Under the pieces are notes generated by a model that worked only from the letters and a program-made list of their open reading frames with translations, was not told where the DNA came from and made no database searches. From Persicaria tinctoria (Eukaryota; Streptophyta; Magnoliopsida; Caryophyllales; Polygonaceae), in the NCBI GenBank assembly GCA_037127255.1, contig JBANSL010000020.1:56085098-56149097 (forward strand): 64,000 nt of DNA, written 5' to 3'. Below are positions 23,152 through 37,420 of the stretch, in pieces. A program made the translations under genes and the position numbers. Position 1 is the stretch's first letter. Each line of letters opens with the position of its first letter.

Positions 23152-23288
23152 TAGATTACATAGGTCTCATATTGTATAGTGGGCTAAAAGCCCATTAAGG
23201 CCCAATACCTTTGTAACTTATATATATATGTTATATCAATGAATGGAAACCCTAAGGAGGATATTATAATAAATCTCATGATCTCACA
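23149..23288 (+). repeat. 3' LTR of copia element 2
   Basis: 140 bp, matching the 5' LTR except for seven substitutions. The RNase H ORF stop overlaps its first bases, so the pol frame runs right up to the LTR. Confidence 0.93.
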
Positions 23289-23339
23289 GTTACCGTACAG
23301 ATTCGGAGGACTGAGCTTTGTAAGTATTGCACACCTCAC

Positions 23340-24010
23340 TTGCCCTCTATTTTTCCTAGTGAGATACTTAGCGTTGATGATGCACTAAAATAAATATTAC
23401 ATAACAAAACGAGTCAATCAAATAAGTGGATTTTTCCACCATCTCCACATAAACCTTCTATATATATAGAGCTTGTCAAATGCCACCTAAGATACACATG
23501 TCTCAAATTGGAACGACACTTGACATCGGGTGTAGGGTGTAGCATTTGACTCTATCACTATAAATAAGGCTTGATAGCCTTAAGGAAGGGGTCGGTTCTT
23601 GATGGCTCGAATAGCCTTCCCGAGCGGGATTCGTCTCAAGGAGCGGGAGCCGACATTTGATGGAACCTGGGAGGACGGTGGTTCACGGATGGCTTGAGCT
23701 CGGATCGGCACAGTTTTTGGTACGCTGACGGTAATCTCGTCACGTATCTCAGGTAAGCTCGATCGTCTGAGCTCGCTCGCGTCCAACTTGATGCCGGAAT
23801 CCGCGAGAACGGGATTCTTAAATTGGGTTTCATCAAGCATCGCCAACGGATTCCCCATTTTGGTGGATTTGGAGTTTTGGGGAGAATTTTAAGGCCTTTT
23901 TTTTGTCCAAAATGGAAAGCATGAGGAAAAATATAAAAATGGGGAAGCCGTTGGAGTTGAAGCAAAACTATTTTGAAGAATAGGTTAATGATGTTAGCTT
24001 TCTTTGATTG
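23340..24010. repeat. Foreign insert in intron 4 of the GLR pseudogene
   Basis: The intact paralogue's intron 4 is 85 bp; here it is ~700 bp, so roughly 600 bp were added. The insert includes a GC-rich block whose minus strand stays open at 23580-23858 (92 residues, Ser/Pro/Arg-rich, not recognised). Its edge (GGAGAATTTTAAGGCC, T-run, TGTCCAA near 23880-23911) resembles a piece of intron 1 of the intact copy (near 25780-25805). A transposon carrying captured gene sequence is one explanation. No TIR or target duplication could be fixed. Confidence 0.4.
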
Positions 24011-24591
24011 AACTGAAGGTGTTTCCGAAAGGCTCTCCTATCGCGGTTGATGTTTCTAGGGCAATACTTAATCTAACAGAAAACGGTACTCTGAAGATGC
24101 TGGAGGATAAATGGCTAAATGCAAGCAGCCGGTGTTCCAATGACCAGAGCGACGAGAGAAGTGACAACGATACAGCGAGTTTGATGCTGAACAGCTTCTG
24201 GGGTCTGTTTGTTTTGTCAGCTGCTACTTCTACACTTTTCTTGCTGAGATCCCTCTTACCTCTGATCATGAAATACAAACAGTACTTGACTGAGTCACGA
24301 CGCAACGTACTCCAACTCTATTGACAACAGAATTCAATCTATCCAGGCTCAGTAGCTAACTGCATATCAGCTGTCCATAATGCATTCAATATGTTGTCTT
24401 ACTCTTACTGTTTTGTACAGAATTTGGTATTCATATTTATATGTTAGTTTTCATTGTCTATTACATTCATACAAGAGATCTTGCATCTACTACTCATATG
24501 AGACACCTAATGGATGAGATTGCGGGTCATGATTTGATACGCCGTCTGCTAACATTTGCTTCCGAAACCATCCTTTGTGCAACGACTCCTG

Positions 24592-25159
24592 TCATTGATA
24601 GTGGCGGAGCTGGGGGTGCTCGGGAGTCTAGAGCACTCCTGGCCGGAAGAAAAAAAAAACAATTTATTTTTTTGTATATATTTAGTATTTTTAAGATAAT
24701 ATAAGATCTTTAAATGATATTTGAAACAAGAGCGTTATTTAACTCAAGTGGTAGGCTGGTTTAAATCTCAATCCCTCAACTTTTTATTTGTTTTACTGTA
24801 TCATTATTCCTTACAATATATATTTAACATTTTCTTTCAATATTTTTTAAAAATAATCCTTCTTGATTTCTTTTCTATATTTTTTGTTTCTCTCAACTAT
24901 TTCATTAAAAAATGTCATATTTATATTTAAATTATATATTTTAATGTTTTTTTCAATATCGTTTTAAAAGTAATTCTTCGCAATTTTTTCCTACATTTTT
25001 TATTTCTCTCAACTATTTAAATACAAAATATCATAAATAAATCACAATATTAGTGTTTTTCATTATTTATTTTAAAAAAAATCTTCTTAACAAAAAAATT
25101 ACTTCACTGAATTTTTTTAACACCCCTGACTGAAATCCTGGCTCTGCCACGGGTATTGA
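24592..25159. mobile_element. hAT-like MITE between the two GLR copies
   Basis: Left end AGTGGCGGAGC (from 24600) and right end GCTCTGCCAC (25141-25150) are inverted matches. Flanks TCATTGAT and GTATTGAT agree at six of eight bases, compatible with an aged 8-bp duplication. The inside is AT-rich and non-coding. The end sequence resembles that of the element at 5010-5563. Confidence 0.55.
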
Positions 25160-25459
25160 TCGAGAGTTATTAGACACATTCCAGGTGCAACATGGTGCAA
25201 TATTTTACTATCAAAAGCTCTTTCCAAAGTCGTTTTCAGATTCATGCCTTCTTGTTTACGTATTTGACATGCATATATTAGTTAATGTGACTCGTAACTT
25301 CATATAGACATTTGACCAAGTCAAAGAATCCATCCTTGCTTTTATGCATAACAAAGTCAAAGGATCCTTGTTTTACAAGTCTCTGATGACTTTTCTGTAT
25401 ACAACACAATATAAAATTGGGTTGGAAATCCAAGAGGGATTGATGGATGGAGATTGGAG

Positions 25460-28748
<3,289 letters not shown>

Positions 28749-29004
28749 TAATGGATAGACCTAATTGGTACATTAACCACAATTCAATTTGTCTAGGTTT
28801 ATTATCGAAACTGCATATCTGTAGTCTTACTGTTAGTTCAGAATTTGCCATTCATACTTGTATATTATTGTAACATTCATTATCAAAAAGTTCATTCCTT
28901 TCTCAAACAGATTCATTCATATCAAGCAAAGCTGTCTTGACAAGAGATCTGGTGTTACCTAATTCATGTTACTAGTTTATGCATTCGTAGCTAAATCTGA
29001 AACT

Positions 29005-29799
29005 TCATGGTTTCTTGAAGGCGGAGTCAGCAGATGGCGAGATGCTGCTGATACGAGCCATCTGTCGAGATTGCGAAACATCATCTGGTTCTCCTGCTTG
29101 TGCATTGGCATTGCCGCCAACATTTGCTTCAGAAGTGATCTTTGGTGTTGGTTGTGTACTGCTGCTTCGTCTCTTCAGTTCCTCTTCAGCGCTCAGAATC
29201 TGTTTGAGCGCTTGTACTAAATTGTGCTTCTTCTTGTTCAGGATCTCTAGCTTCTCTTCGACCTCCTTTCTCCTTCTTTCCTTGTCAGGATCTTCATTTT
29301 TCGTTTCCTGTTCCTCCTCCTTCCCCTTCGTCAAATCCTCTGATTCACCGGAAACCGCATTCGTAACCGCCTTAACCTTTCCGTCAACCAGTAAGGCCAA
29401 ATTCGAAAGCCGAAACTCCTCTGCAGCGTCATCTTCCGATTCACGATCCTTCGAAGTCGCGTTTCCCCCGCCGCTGTTGACACCCGACGGCACCGGAGAC
29501 GACGAAGCCCTAGCTCTAGGTTTTGCATCCCCTTCCTGGATCCGTCGATCTGGTCTCCGGTAAGGCGGTGGCGGAGGCGGCAGAGGAGGTAGGGATTGCG
29601 GCGGTGGTAGAGGCGGATTCCCGTTAGCTACGGTGGAGACCAAGGCGCTACCGGCTTTGAGGAGAGAGAGCGCCTTAGAGCGACGGCGGAGGAGGCCGCG
29701 AAATTCATGAAGGGAGATGCGCGGCCGCGGAGTCAGCCATCGGCGGGGAACGTCCGGAACCCGATGAAGGTTACCTCTGTAGAGCGAAATCGCTACCAT
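29005..29799 (-). CDS. Plant conserved proline-rich, coiled-coil protein of unknown function
   Basis: Single-exon gene, 264 residues. The N-terminus (MVAISLYRGNLHRVPDVPRRW) is basic and looks conserved among plant unknown proteins, from memory only. Next come a Pro-rich run (about 60-80), a Ser/Asp/Glu-rich acidic middle, and a strongly charged helix around residues 155-215 (KERRRKEVEEKLEILNKKK, then VQALKQILSAEEELKRR), a probable coiled coil. There is no signal peptide or membrane segment. Codon use and the long uninterrupted frame support coding. No function can be assigned. It is convergent with the GLR gene, with ~250 bp between stop codons. Confidence 0.8.
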   Translation of the reverse strand: MVAISLYRGNLHRVPDVPRRWLTPRPRISLHEFRGLLRRRSKALSLLKAGSALVSTVANGNPPLPPPQSLPPLPPPPPPYRRPDRRIQEGDAKPRARASSSPVPSGVNSGGGNATSKDRESEDDAAEEFRLSNLALLVDGKVKAVTNAVSGESEDLTKGKEEEQETKNEDPDKERRRKEVEEKLEILNKKKHNLVQALKQILSAEEELKRRSSSTQPTPKITSEANVGGNANAQAGEPDDVSQSRQMARISSISPSADSAFKKP

Positions 29800-30089
29800 C
29801 TTAATCTAGGTCTTCGCTTAATCGCCTATATCTCTTTCTTCCTCTCTTTCTTAAACCATTTTCGTTACGGGGAGGGCTTGACAAAATTTCTGATTATCTT
29901 TTTTATTTTTATTTTTTGTTTGGGTTTTCATTCCCATAATACCATTGGGCCTCTAATTAGGCCCATACATATTGGTAGTTAAGGAATTTAGGGGTCATTT
30001 GGTAAATAGATTTTCACATGTTAAATTCTTTTTTTTTTTAATGCACGACTAAATATCATAGTTGTTCATACATTATGATAAGTTTAGTC

Positions 30090-30720
30090 ACAAGGAGCAG
30101 ACCAGCAACTAGGGTTGTTCACAGAGCAGCCCTTACTTTGTAAGGTCAGCTCAGCTCAGATTTGGAACCGCTATTAAGAAAGCAACAAAGTCGGGAATTA
30201 TGTGAGTAGGCAGAACAGGATATTGAATTTCTCTTCTCAAAGGCGGAGTCTGAGGTCTTCTTTCTATCCTTAGATGAGGGCAAAGAGTGCTAAGTCACTC
30301 GACCATAGGGTTTGTGCACTCTCACTGTCGCCTGCTCCACTCCGGACCATTAAACGACAAAGCCAGGAGCAGAAGGAGGGACTTGAACCATCAACCTCGG
30401 CCTTGGCATCGCTCGAAGGGAGAGAGAGTAGAAGGAAACATTTTATGTTACGTGGCCATAATTTTTTTAATATATATTTCACCGCTCTTACGCCAGAAAG
30501 AAAAGGTTCAACACGAGCTCCTGTTTTGCGACATGGTTCCAGGATCACTAGGGCATTAGCTTCAGGTGTGGATAGGGTAAAATCTGCAGAAGTCATGCAA
30601 ATACATAGGCCCTTTCCCTTTTGGTTGAATGGGGTGGGTTAGAAGGCGTTTTCCGGTCTACGGTCCCTCGGGACGAACTCATCTGAGGAGTCTAGCACCG
30701 AAAAAGGTGAGTAAACGGTG
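30090..30720. other. GC-richer non-coding block, possibly organellar (mitochondrial) insertion
   Basis: Between AT-rich stretches, this segment is near balanced base composition and lacks A/T runs. It contains a tRNA T-arm-like phrase on the minus strand (GGTTCAAGTCCCTCC near 30375-30390). The texture resembles plant mitochondrial intergenic DNA, but I cannot match a named mitochondrial gene, so this is an impression rather than an identification. ORFs across it overlap in several frames with no domain. Confidence 0.35.
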
Positions 30721-31668
30721 ATATAATGCTTATACATCCTTAAAAAAAAGTTTCTCTGAACAATTATAGTAGGTTTAGTCCTATTTTTCAGGAAGGCATT
30801 AGAATGGCCGATTAACGGTATAATTTTGGCTTAAATTTTAACGTCGAATTTTATGTTTAGGATGTTCCACCTCTTAATACTATAATTTGTTAGATAATTT
30901 AAGAGGTGTTAGCCTACGTCTGTACCTCATATATAACTCGTATCATATGTAAGTCATTTATTTAATGCAATAAAGTGTCTTTGAAGTGAAAGGGTGACAT
31001 CTCTCTTTCTATTCAAAAGGGGGAAAAATTGCCAAAAATGGTGATAATTTTAACAACATTTACATTTACATATATTAACAACAATTTATATAATTTAGAG
31101 ATAAAAAATCTACTCTATCAACTTTAACTAGATCATAAATCCACCCTCATACGCATCCTTGATTGAACTAGTTCTCAAATTTACCCTATCTATTTATCTT
31201 CTTTTTTTTAAAAAAAAATAGCACATAGCTTTACATTATTGGTCATAATATTAGATCATTTATTTTAATCTGATTTTGATATATAATATTGCCTTCATTT
31301 ATCATCTACCCATTTTCTAAATCTTACATTTTTTTAGGTAAATTCCTAAATCTTACCTCAATACTCCATTTATGTCTTTGATATTCTTTTCATTTCTAAC
31401 TTTCTTAATAAGTAAAATTATTTATAAATACCGCTAAATGGATGATGAATCATAGACTTATATATACAGAGTACTAGAGTAGTATATAATTTGCCTTTTT
31501 ATAACAGAAAGAATACCCTTGTTGAGACTGATCATAATTCAAACATAGAAAGGTTTTCTTAAGAATGAAATTGTTTTTGTTTAAACTATAGGCACACTAT
31601 ATATTAAAGAAAGAGCAAGAGTAAGAGTGTACTTTTAACAATGCAGTTAGTAGTACATTGTTAACCAA
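30721..31668. other. AT-rich intergenic DNA
   Basis: No credible gene, RNA or element ends seen. Long A/T stretches dominate. Confidence 0.5.
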
Positions 31669-31909
31669 TTCCCTCTGTTAAAAAATATAAGTCCTTTTAG
31701 ATTTAGATTTTTGTTCGAAGATATAAGTCCTTTTAGTTTTTCTATGTATTGGGATATGAAAAATATTACTTTTTTACTTTTTGTTTAAATTTTATTGGTT
31801 GATAAAGAGTTTGGATAATTAATGAGGGGTATAAATGGAATAAGTTTATAATTTTCTTAATTTGTGTGTAAATGTCTAAAAAGACTTATATTTTTGAACG
31901 GATGTAGTA
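31669..31909. mobile_element. Stowaway-like MITE
   Basis: About 240 bp. The left end (TCCCTCTGTTAAAAAATATA, followed by AGTCCTTTTAGA) is inverted at the right end, which reads outward as ACATCCGTTCAAAAATATAAG followed by TCTTTTTAGA. The CTCCCTCYGTT-type terminus is the Stowaway (Tc1/mariner) signature. A second AGTCCTTTTAG lies 42 bp inside the left end. Confidence 0.7.
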
Positions 31910-33419
31910 TAAAAATGTTGCTTTTGAGACGATGAAGGTTGAGGAAGAATCAAATTGGAACAAAGTGCTTTTAAGCCTTTAAGGGGTAATTAAGAGTTGT
32001 TAATCCAAACCTAAATTGGGTTAACGGGTAACGGGTAATGGGTATCACTTACCATATTATTAAAGCCATTAATTAAACCCACGCGCGGTTGAAGATGACA
32101 GATTTCCAGTTGTGGTGTGGTTTAGTGGAACAAAAAGACTTGCAAGTTCTACCTCGGCTGCCATTCATTTCTTTATGTAATTTACCATACATAGAAAATT
32201 GGAGTATGACTCGTATGGGTTGATTTTGAATCTTTTAAAATTAAGGTATATATCAGATATTTTTAAGCCATTAATTTCTTTATTAAGCCATTAATTGTAT
32301 CGCAAAAAATGAAGAACAAAATCCAAGAAAAATCCCACTTGCATTGAAAATCAGTTAAGCATCTGATGATTAGCGACAAATAGGCACGTTATTAACTGTA
32401 GGGTTGTAAATAAGTAGGTGTAAATGCCAAATTTGTGTATAGATGACAGATAATTAATGTGACAAATGTTGGATACTTTGGACATCGATGGAGAGAATCA
32501 TTGACCCTAGCTTTTGGATTTTTACCCCTCAAAGTACAGACGTTAAATTTATTTACCATTTGTGATTTGGCCGATTGCACCTACTAAACTCCATTATTAT
32601 TTTGTCCTAATGTTTACTCTCACCTTCTTCTTTTTTTTAATATAGATATAATACAAATAATATTAATAATTACTATTGAATCATCAGTGCTCAAAATTAG
32701 TGTTATCACAATCAAGCCCATGAAAATCAGTGACCAAAAGTGGATTCCTATAACCCCAATAATGTTTACAACTTTACATGGATCATTTGTCATTTTTTTT
32801 ACCCCAATAATGTTTACATTTATCAATGATCATTGTCATTTTTTTACCCCAATAATGTTTACATTGATCATTTGTCTTTTTTTTTTCTAAAATAAATAAA
32901 ATTGAGACCTCGCGGTTCCAGATTTTTTTAGAGGTGGCTAAATTTTTTTTAAATTTTGTTTTTAAAATATATGAGAAAAACTTTAAATTTGTGATTTAAA
33001 TAGACATTTTAATAGAAAAAATTAAAGAAAAACAAAAATAATTAATAAAAAATGAGAATGTTATATGTATGTTGTGTGCAACCTGGCCAGTGTTTCGGCT
33101 TTTTCTTCTGTTTGTTTTTCCATTATAATGTATTATGATAGTTAGTCTTTTTGTCGACCCTTTTGGCCTCTCAATAATCATTTTTAGTAGAAGAAAAATA
33201 AATAAAAAAAGATTAATTGGATTTGAACTCGCGATGTCAAACTAATAAATACTCTTTCTTCCCAAATAAACTAAGCAATCCTGGTTACACTGTTTTATTT
33301 TAAAAATTCATAAAATAATGTTTAAAAAAATTCTAAATTTTTGTTTCCTGCGTTTTCATTGTATTATTGGCTACAACCACCCTAAGCCTCATTGGATCCG
33401 CCATTTGCTCACACAATTA
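31910..33419. repeat. AT-rich intergenic DNA with a three-copy tandem repeat
   Basis: At about 32752-32880, ACCCCAATAATGTTTACA recurs three times, spaced about 45 bp, with ATCATTTGTCATTTTTT-like spacers: a small minisatellite. The remainder is very AT-rich with no supported gene. Confidence 0.6.
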
Positions 33420-33690
33420 GACCATCCACGATAGTTTTGTGCAAAATGTACACATTTGTACAAGATATGTAAAAATACACATCACTTTTTAGCACTTTGC
33501 TTTATTGGTGAAATGTGCATTTTTTACACACCAATGAAATATAATTTATATAAAATAAAAAGGAGTATAAAAGTTTTTGCACATTAAATGCTCAAATATG
33601 CACACTTGCACACACCAAAAATAACCAATAGAGCTAAAAAATGTCTAAAAAATACACATTTGTACACTACCATTATGGAGGATGGTCTTA
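33417..33690. mobile_element. Tourist-like MITE
   Basis: A 268-bp element (33420-33687) with inverted ends GACCATCC...GGATGGTC and 3-bp duplications TTA on both sides. Subterminal regions are also partly inverted (GTACACATTTGTAC near the left, ACACATTTGTACAC near the right). TTA duplications fit PIF/Harbinger MITEs. It lies ~400 bp upstream of the peroxidase start and could carry promoter elements. Confidence 0.75.
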
Positions 33691-34087
33691 TATAATTCGA
33701 AAGTGTGAATAAATTGATAGAGGGATATATCGATCGATCGTATAGAACAATAAGGCTGCCTGAGGTTGACCAACTAGCATGTCACTACACTATATACTAT
33801 ATACTAAGATTTATGGCATTCACGGGATTTTGATTCTCTCTCACACTCTCCTTTGCTTCCTTTAATAATGATCAGAGAGAAAATATTAATTTATCTAAAA
33901 ATAAAATATAAAAATAGGGCCCACACACCCACCAACCACTCCTCCACCGGGGCCCGTGGGCCACCACCACGCAAGGTGAAACAAGCGGTGTTATATATTC
34001 TCTGACTGTAACACACACCGATGGCTCTCCCCTCTCTGAGTAGGTTCTTTTGTCACTCAGCTGCCCCAAACTCCTCCACATCCAAAC

Positions 34088-35811
34088 ATGCCCTATCTCT
34101 CTCCCTCTCCTCCTTTTTCCTTTTCCCATTCTACCCCTCTAATTCTCTATACCCTCATCATCCTCACCACCACTTCACAATGCAGCCTTTTAGACATTCA
34201 CCACGCCGCACCTCCCGCCGCCCGCCCCCTTAATTACCGCCACCGCCAGCTGGCGGTCGACTACTACGCCAAGTCCTGCCCCCTGGTGGAGAAGCTGGTC
34301 GCCTCCGTCACTTCTCAACAGTTCAAACTCGCCCCCGTCGCCGCCCCCGCCACCATCCGTTTGTTCTTCCATGATTGCTTTGTTGAGGTTACACAATTAA
34401 ACTATCTCTCTACCTTCTTTATTTTTTTTAAATTTGCATTAGAGATTAAATTAAAATTAGCCGCATGCCACATTTTAGGGTCCGTTTGGCAGAAGCTTAT
34501 TGAAGCTATTTGTGATAAAGATTTTAAAGTTTTTTGAAAAAATAGTTTTAGAGTTTAGAAACTCTATGTAACTTGTCATACTAAATAATAATTTACTTTT
34601 TAGTCTATTCACAAAGGCTAAAATATTATTAAAAGTCTTATTTAGATTTTTTGATCTTAAGATAGATTAATATCTCCGCGCCCGTTTAAAACATTTTTTG
34701 TGGGTAAGAATTTATAAATCGAAATCTAGTGGTGAATTTAGTCCAAATCTAGAAATAAATTGAATGTGAAATTTAAAAACCTTTGGAATCTATCAATGTG
34801 ATTTATTTATTTATATCATTATATACAACCACTTGCCAACGTTACATTTTTAGCTCCTTCCCCTGTCTAAATTGTAACGCATTGATTGAATAGAACTAGC
34901 TAGCCAAGGTCTAACATTGAATACTATATTTATTGCAACGAAAGGGATGTGACGGATCAATTTTGATCGCAACAAAGCCAGGCAGTAAAGAAGCGGCAGA
35001 GAAGGACGCTCCGGACAACAAGGACTTGGCCGCGGAGGCGTTCAACACCATCAACAACGCCAAGGCATTGGTCGAGAGCCATTGCCCTGGCGTTGTCTCA
35101 TGTGCCGATATCCTCGCCATCTCCGCACGAGATTTTGTTCATCTGGTAATTTTTGAACCTCACTGAGTTTATGTGTTGGACTTATATAGTTTAGAAATTA
35201 AAATGTACGTTATCGATCTGTCACAGTCAGGAGGCCCGTATTACGAGGTAAAAAAGGGGAGGTGGGACGGGAAGATATCGAAGGCGTCTCGAGTCCTGTC
35301 CCACCTCCCGAGCTCAAACTCGACTCTAGACTCGATCATAGCCTTGTTCGCCTCCAAGGGGCTAACGGTCAACGACCTCGTGGCGCTCTCGGGGGCCCAC
35401 ACGATCGGGTTCTCGCACTGCCGCCACTTGATGAACCGGATATACGACTACAAGGGGACGAAGCAGCCACAGGCCGAGATCGACCCGAGGCTGCTCAAGG
35501 CATTGAGGATGTCGTGCCCACGGTACGGTGGCAACGCGGACGTTGTGGTGCCTTTTGACGTTACGACGCCGTTTAGCTTCGATAATGCGTACTATGGGAA
35601 CCTGGGGAAAAATATGGGCCTGTTGGCGACGGACCAGGCCCTGTATTTGGACCCGAGGACACGGCCCATTGTAGAGGCCCATGCAAAGGATACGGGAAAG
35701 TTCTTCGAGGCGTTTGCGGAGGCGATGGGGAAGTTGGGTTCGGTGGGTGTGAAGAGGGGTGGGAGGCATGGGGAGATAAGGAAAATTTGTAGCTTGCATC
35801 CCTCTATGTGA
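34088..35811 (+). CDS. PER19: Class III peroxidase (PER19-like), secreted
   Basis: Three exons: 34088-34387, 34945-35145 and 35227-35811, in phase, 361 residues. Class III peroxidases oxidise phenolics with H2O2 in the cell wall or vacuole. A Ser/Leu-rich hydrophobic N-terminus serves as signal peptide. The distal haem site [10 protein letters not shown] is at the end of exon 1 and GCDGSIL opens exon 2. The proximal haem ligand is in [12 protein letters not shown]. All eight conserved cysteines are present (SCP, HDCF, GCDG, SHCPG, VSCAD, SHC, MSCP, KIC). Sequences such as [15 protein letters not shown] and [12 protein letters not shown] resemble Arabidopsis peroxidase 19 from memory. An earlier ATG at 34021 is in another frame, so it is either leader or a short upstream ORF. 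Confidence 0.93.
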
Positions 35812-36689
35812 GTTTTTTAAATTTTTAGAAACGTTAAATTATGTATTTTTAATCATTTGATATATATTTTTTAAATACTAAATATTAATTGAAACTTCTT
35901 TTTTATATAGTTGAGAGGTCTGAAAACTAAATAATTACGTGCTATGTAAATTGTAAAGTGTGGGGAAGAAATAAGAATTGGGGCATGTGGTAAAATTTCA
36001 TCATTCAAGGTATTGAAAAACCGTAACGGGATTTATCCGAATTGGAATGTGAAAAAAATAAAAGTTAAAGTGGACCATAAATTAGTTAAGTTAAATTTCA
36101 ATCAAAAAATAAATAAATTTGCTATGATATTATTAGGATACGGTTACTATTTTTAAGACTCTTAAAGTAATTCAAGTGATTATTTTAAATTTTATTATCA
36201 ATAATAATAGTAGTTTTGATGTACATTAATCAATTTTCTTTAAATTAATCTATAAAAGATATAACAAATTTTGTTTGAACAAAAGAAGGGTACTCGGCTC
36301 TGAAATATTTCTTTTGAATTGAATCAATTTTCGATAATGATAGCAAAACTAATCTAAGTATAAGGTTAGTTATAATTTTGTAGGTAAAATATTTATAAAA
36401 TAACTAAAAGTAAAATGATATGTTTTGTAACTACTTAAATTATAAAATTTAATTATAGTCATTAATTAATGTGACACATCAGATAAGATGATATGTAGAT
36501 AAAAGTAATTAGGTTTATTCAAATACTGTAAGTTACAAAATCTTATCAAAATATAACTAACCACTATTTGGATAACAATTTAATATTTATATTAATTATA
36601 ATTATTAATAAAGGTGGGTTCACATTAAATGATATGGATACGATAGATAAACACTCATTGTTCAATGTGGCTTAACTTGAATGTATTAG
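35812..36689. other. AT-rich intergenic DNA downstream of the peroxidase
   Basis: Includes the peroxidase 3' UTR, but no clear polyadenylation element can be singled out. No gene or repeat structure seen. Confidence 0.5.
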
Positions 36690-36885
36690 ATTATTATTAA
36701 TTGAACCAATCACAAGTTTGTGTAGTGGTTGGGCTACATCCCATGCCTCGAGGTTCGAAGTTCGAATCCCCGTGGAAATATGGAGACGCTTGTGAGTGGG
36801 AGGGTTAACCCCTTAATGGGCTTACAGTAACCCGATTAGCCCACTTGAACTGGAAAGGATCTAAAAAAAATTATTATTAATTGAC
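36690..36885 (+). mobile_element. tRNA-derived SINE
   Basis: Body 36705-36870 has A-box-like TAGTGGTTGGG, B-box-like GTTCGAATCCC and an A8 tail. Direct repeats flank it: ATTATTATTAATTGA at 36690-36704 and 36870-36884. All three SINE criteria (pol III promoter, tail, target duplication) are met. It is a different family from the SINE at 10379-10515. Confidence 0.85.
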
Positions 36886-37420
36886 GTGTAAAAAAACTCG
36901 GTCAAATTGCACTAGAGTATGACACATAAGCGAATTCGACAAGAGTCCACCACATAAAATTTTAACATCTCTGCTTTAGTATTATGTATACTATAAAATT
37001 CATTATCCGGGCTTTTGCGCGTTTTTGTTAATAAATTATATTTTATTATATCAATTATATTAAAATATTATATTAGATTATTAATTAATTGACGTAATTA
37101 TCCGGGCTTTTGCGCGTTTTTGCTCGTTTGTTTAAATAACTAGGGAAAGGAAAGGTAAGGTATTAAATTTTACACATAAAATATATATGATCACCAATTT
37201 TTATGAGCTTGGAGGAGAGGATGGAGGGGAATATTAGCCCGTCCTAGAGGTATTAGTTACCCCTCAAAATTAGGGAATAGAAGGATAACACATTTGTATG
37301 GAAAATGGGAGAAGGAGGGGAATGATTAGAATAGGGATCAATGAATCTTAACTTAAATATAGACTATATTCATGAGGGTAATCATTATTTTTTCCTACCA
37401 AAAAACAAACGGGGACTCAA
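36886..37420. repeat. Intergenic DNA with a duplicated 26-bp motif
   Basis: ATTATCCGGGCTTTTGCGCG (then TTTTTG) occurs at about 37003 and again at 37098, 95 bp apart, in otherwise AT-rich DNA. This could be a residue of a transposon end. No gene seen. Confidence 0.5.

Larger units (their letters stand above)
18474..23288 (+). mobile_element. Ty1-copia LTR retrotransposon with short LTRs (decayed)
   Basis: A 4815-bp element in the same GLR exon 4, 163 bp beyond the first copia. Target duplication GTTAC at 18469-18473 and 23289-23293. LTRs are only 140 bp (18474-18613 and 23149-23288), TG...CA, with seven differences (95% identity). Just inside the left LTR is a primer site TGGTATCACAGTC; just before the right LTR is a purine tract ending CGGGGG. 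Gag to RNase H run on + in the copia order. The lower LTR identity suggests it inserted before element 1. Confidence 0.95.
10820..24324 (+). pseudogene. GLR: Glutamate receptor-like channel pseudogene, split by two copia elements
   Basis: This is the upstream member of a GLR tandem, reconstructed against the intact copy at 25460-28748. Surviving parts are exon 1 (10820-11188), exon 2 (11928-13165; amino-terminal domain and start of the ligand-binding domain), exon 4 in three pieces (about 13320-13534, 18311-18473 and 23289-23319) and exon 5 (24019-24324). Lesions: a 97-bp SINE-like insertion in exon 1; the exon 1 donor reads CT instead of GT (11189-11190); stop TAA at 11957; ~20 codons lost near 12865; exon 3, with the first membrane helix and pore, deleted at ~13240; stop TAG at 13389 beside the SYTADL motif; copia insertions at 13530 and 18469; a bloated intron 4; and a C-terminus cut short relative to the paralogue. 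No receptor can be made from it. Confidence 0.93.

Noticed and set aside
29015..29563. 182-codon plus-strand ORF
   Set aside because: Exact antisense of the coiled-coil gene at 29005-29799; Ser/Phe-rich shadow of its Glu/Lys codons.
36705..36870. Functional tRNA gene
   Set aside because: It has A- and B-box-like motifs but no cloverleaf or acceptor stem; target duplication and A-tail show a SINE.
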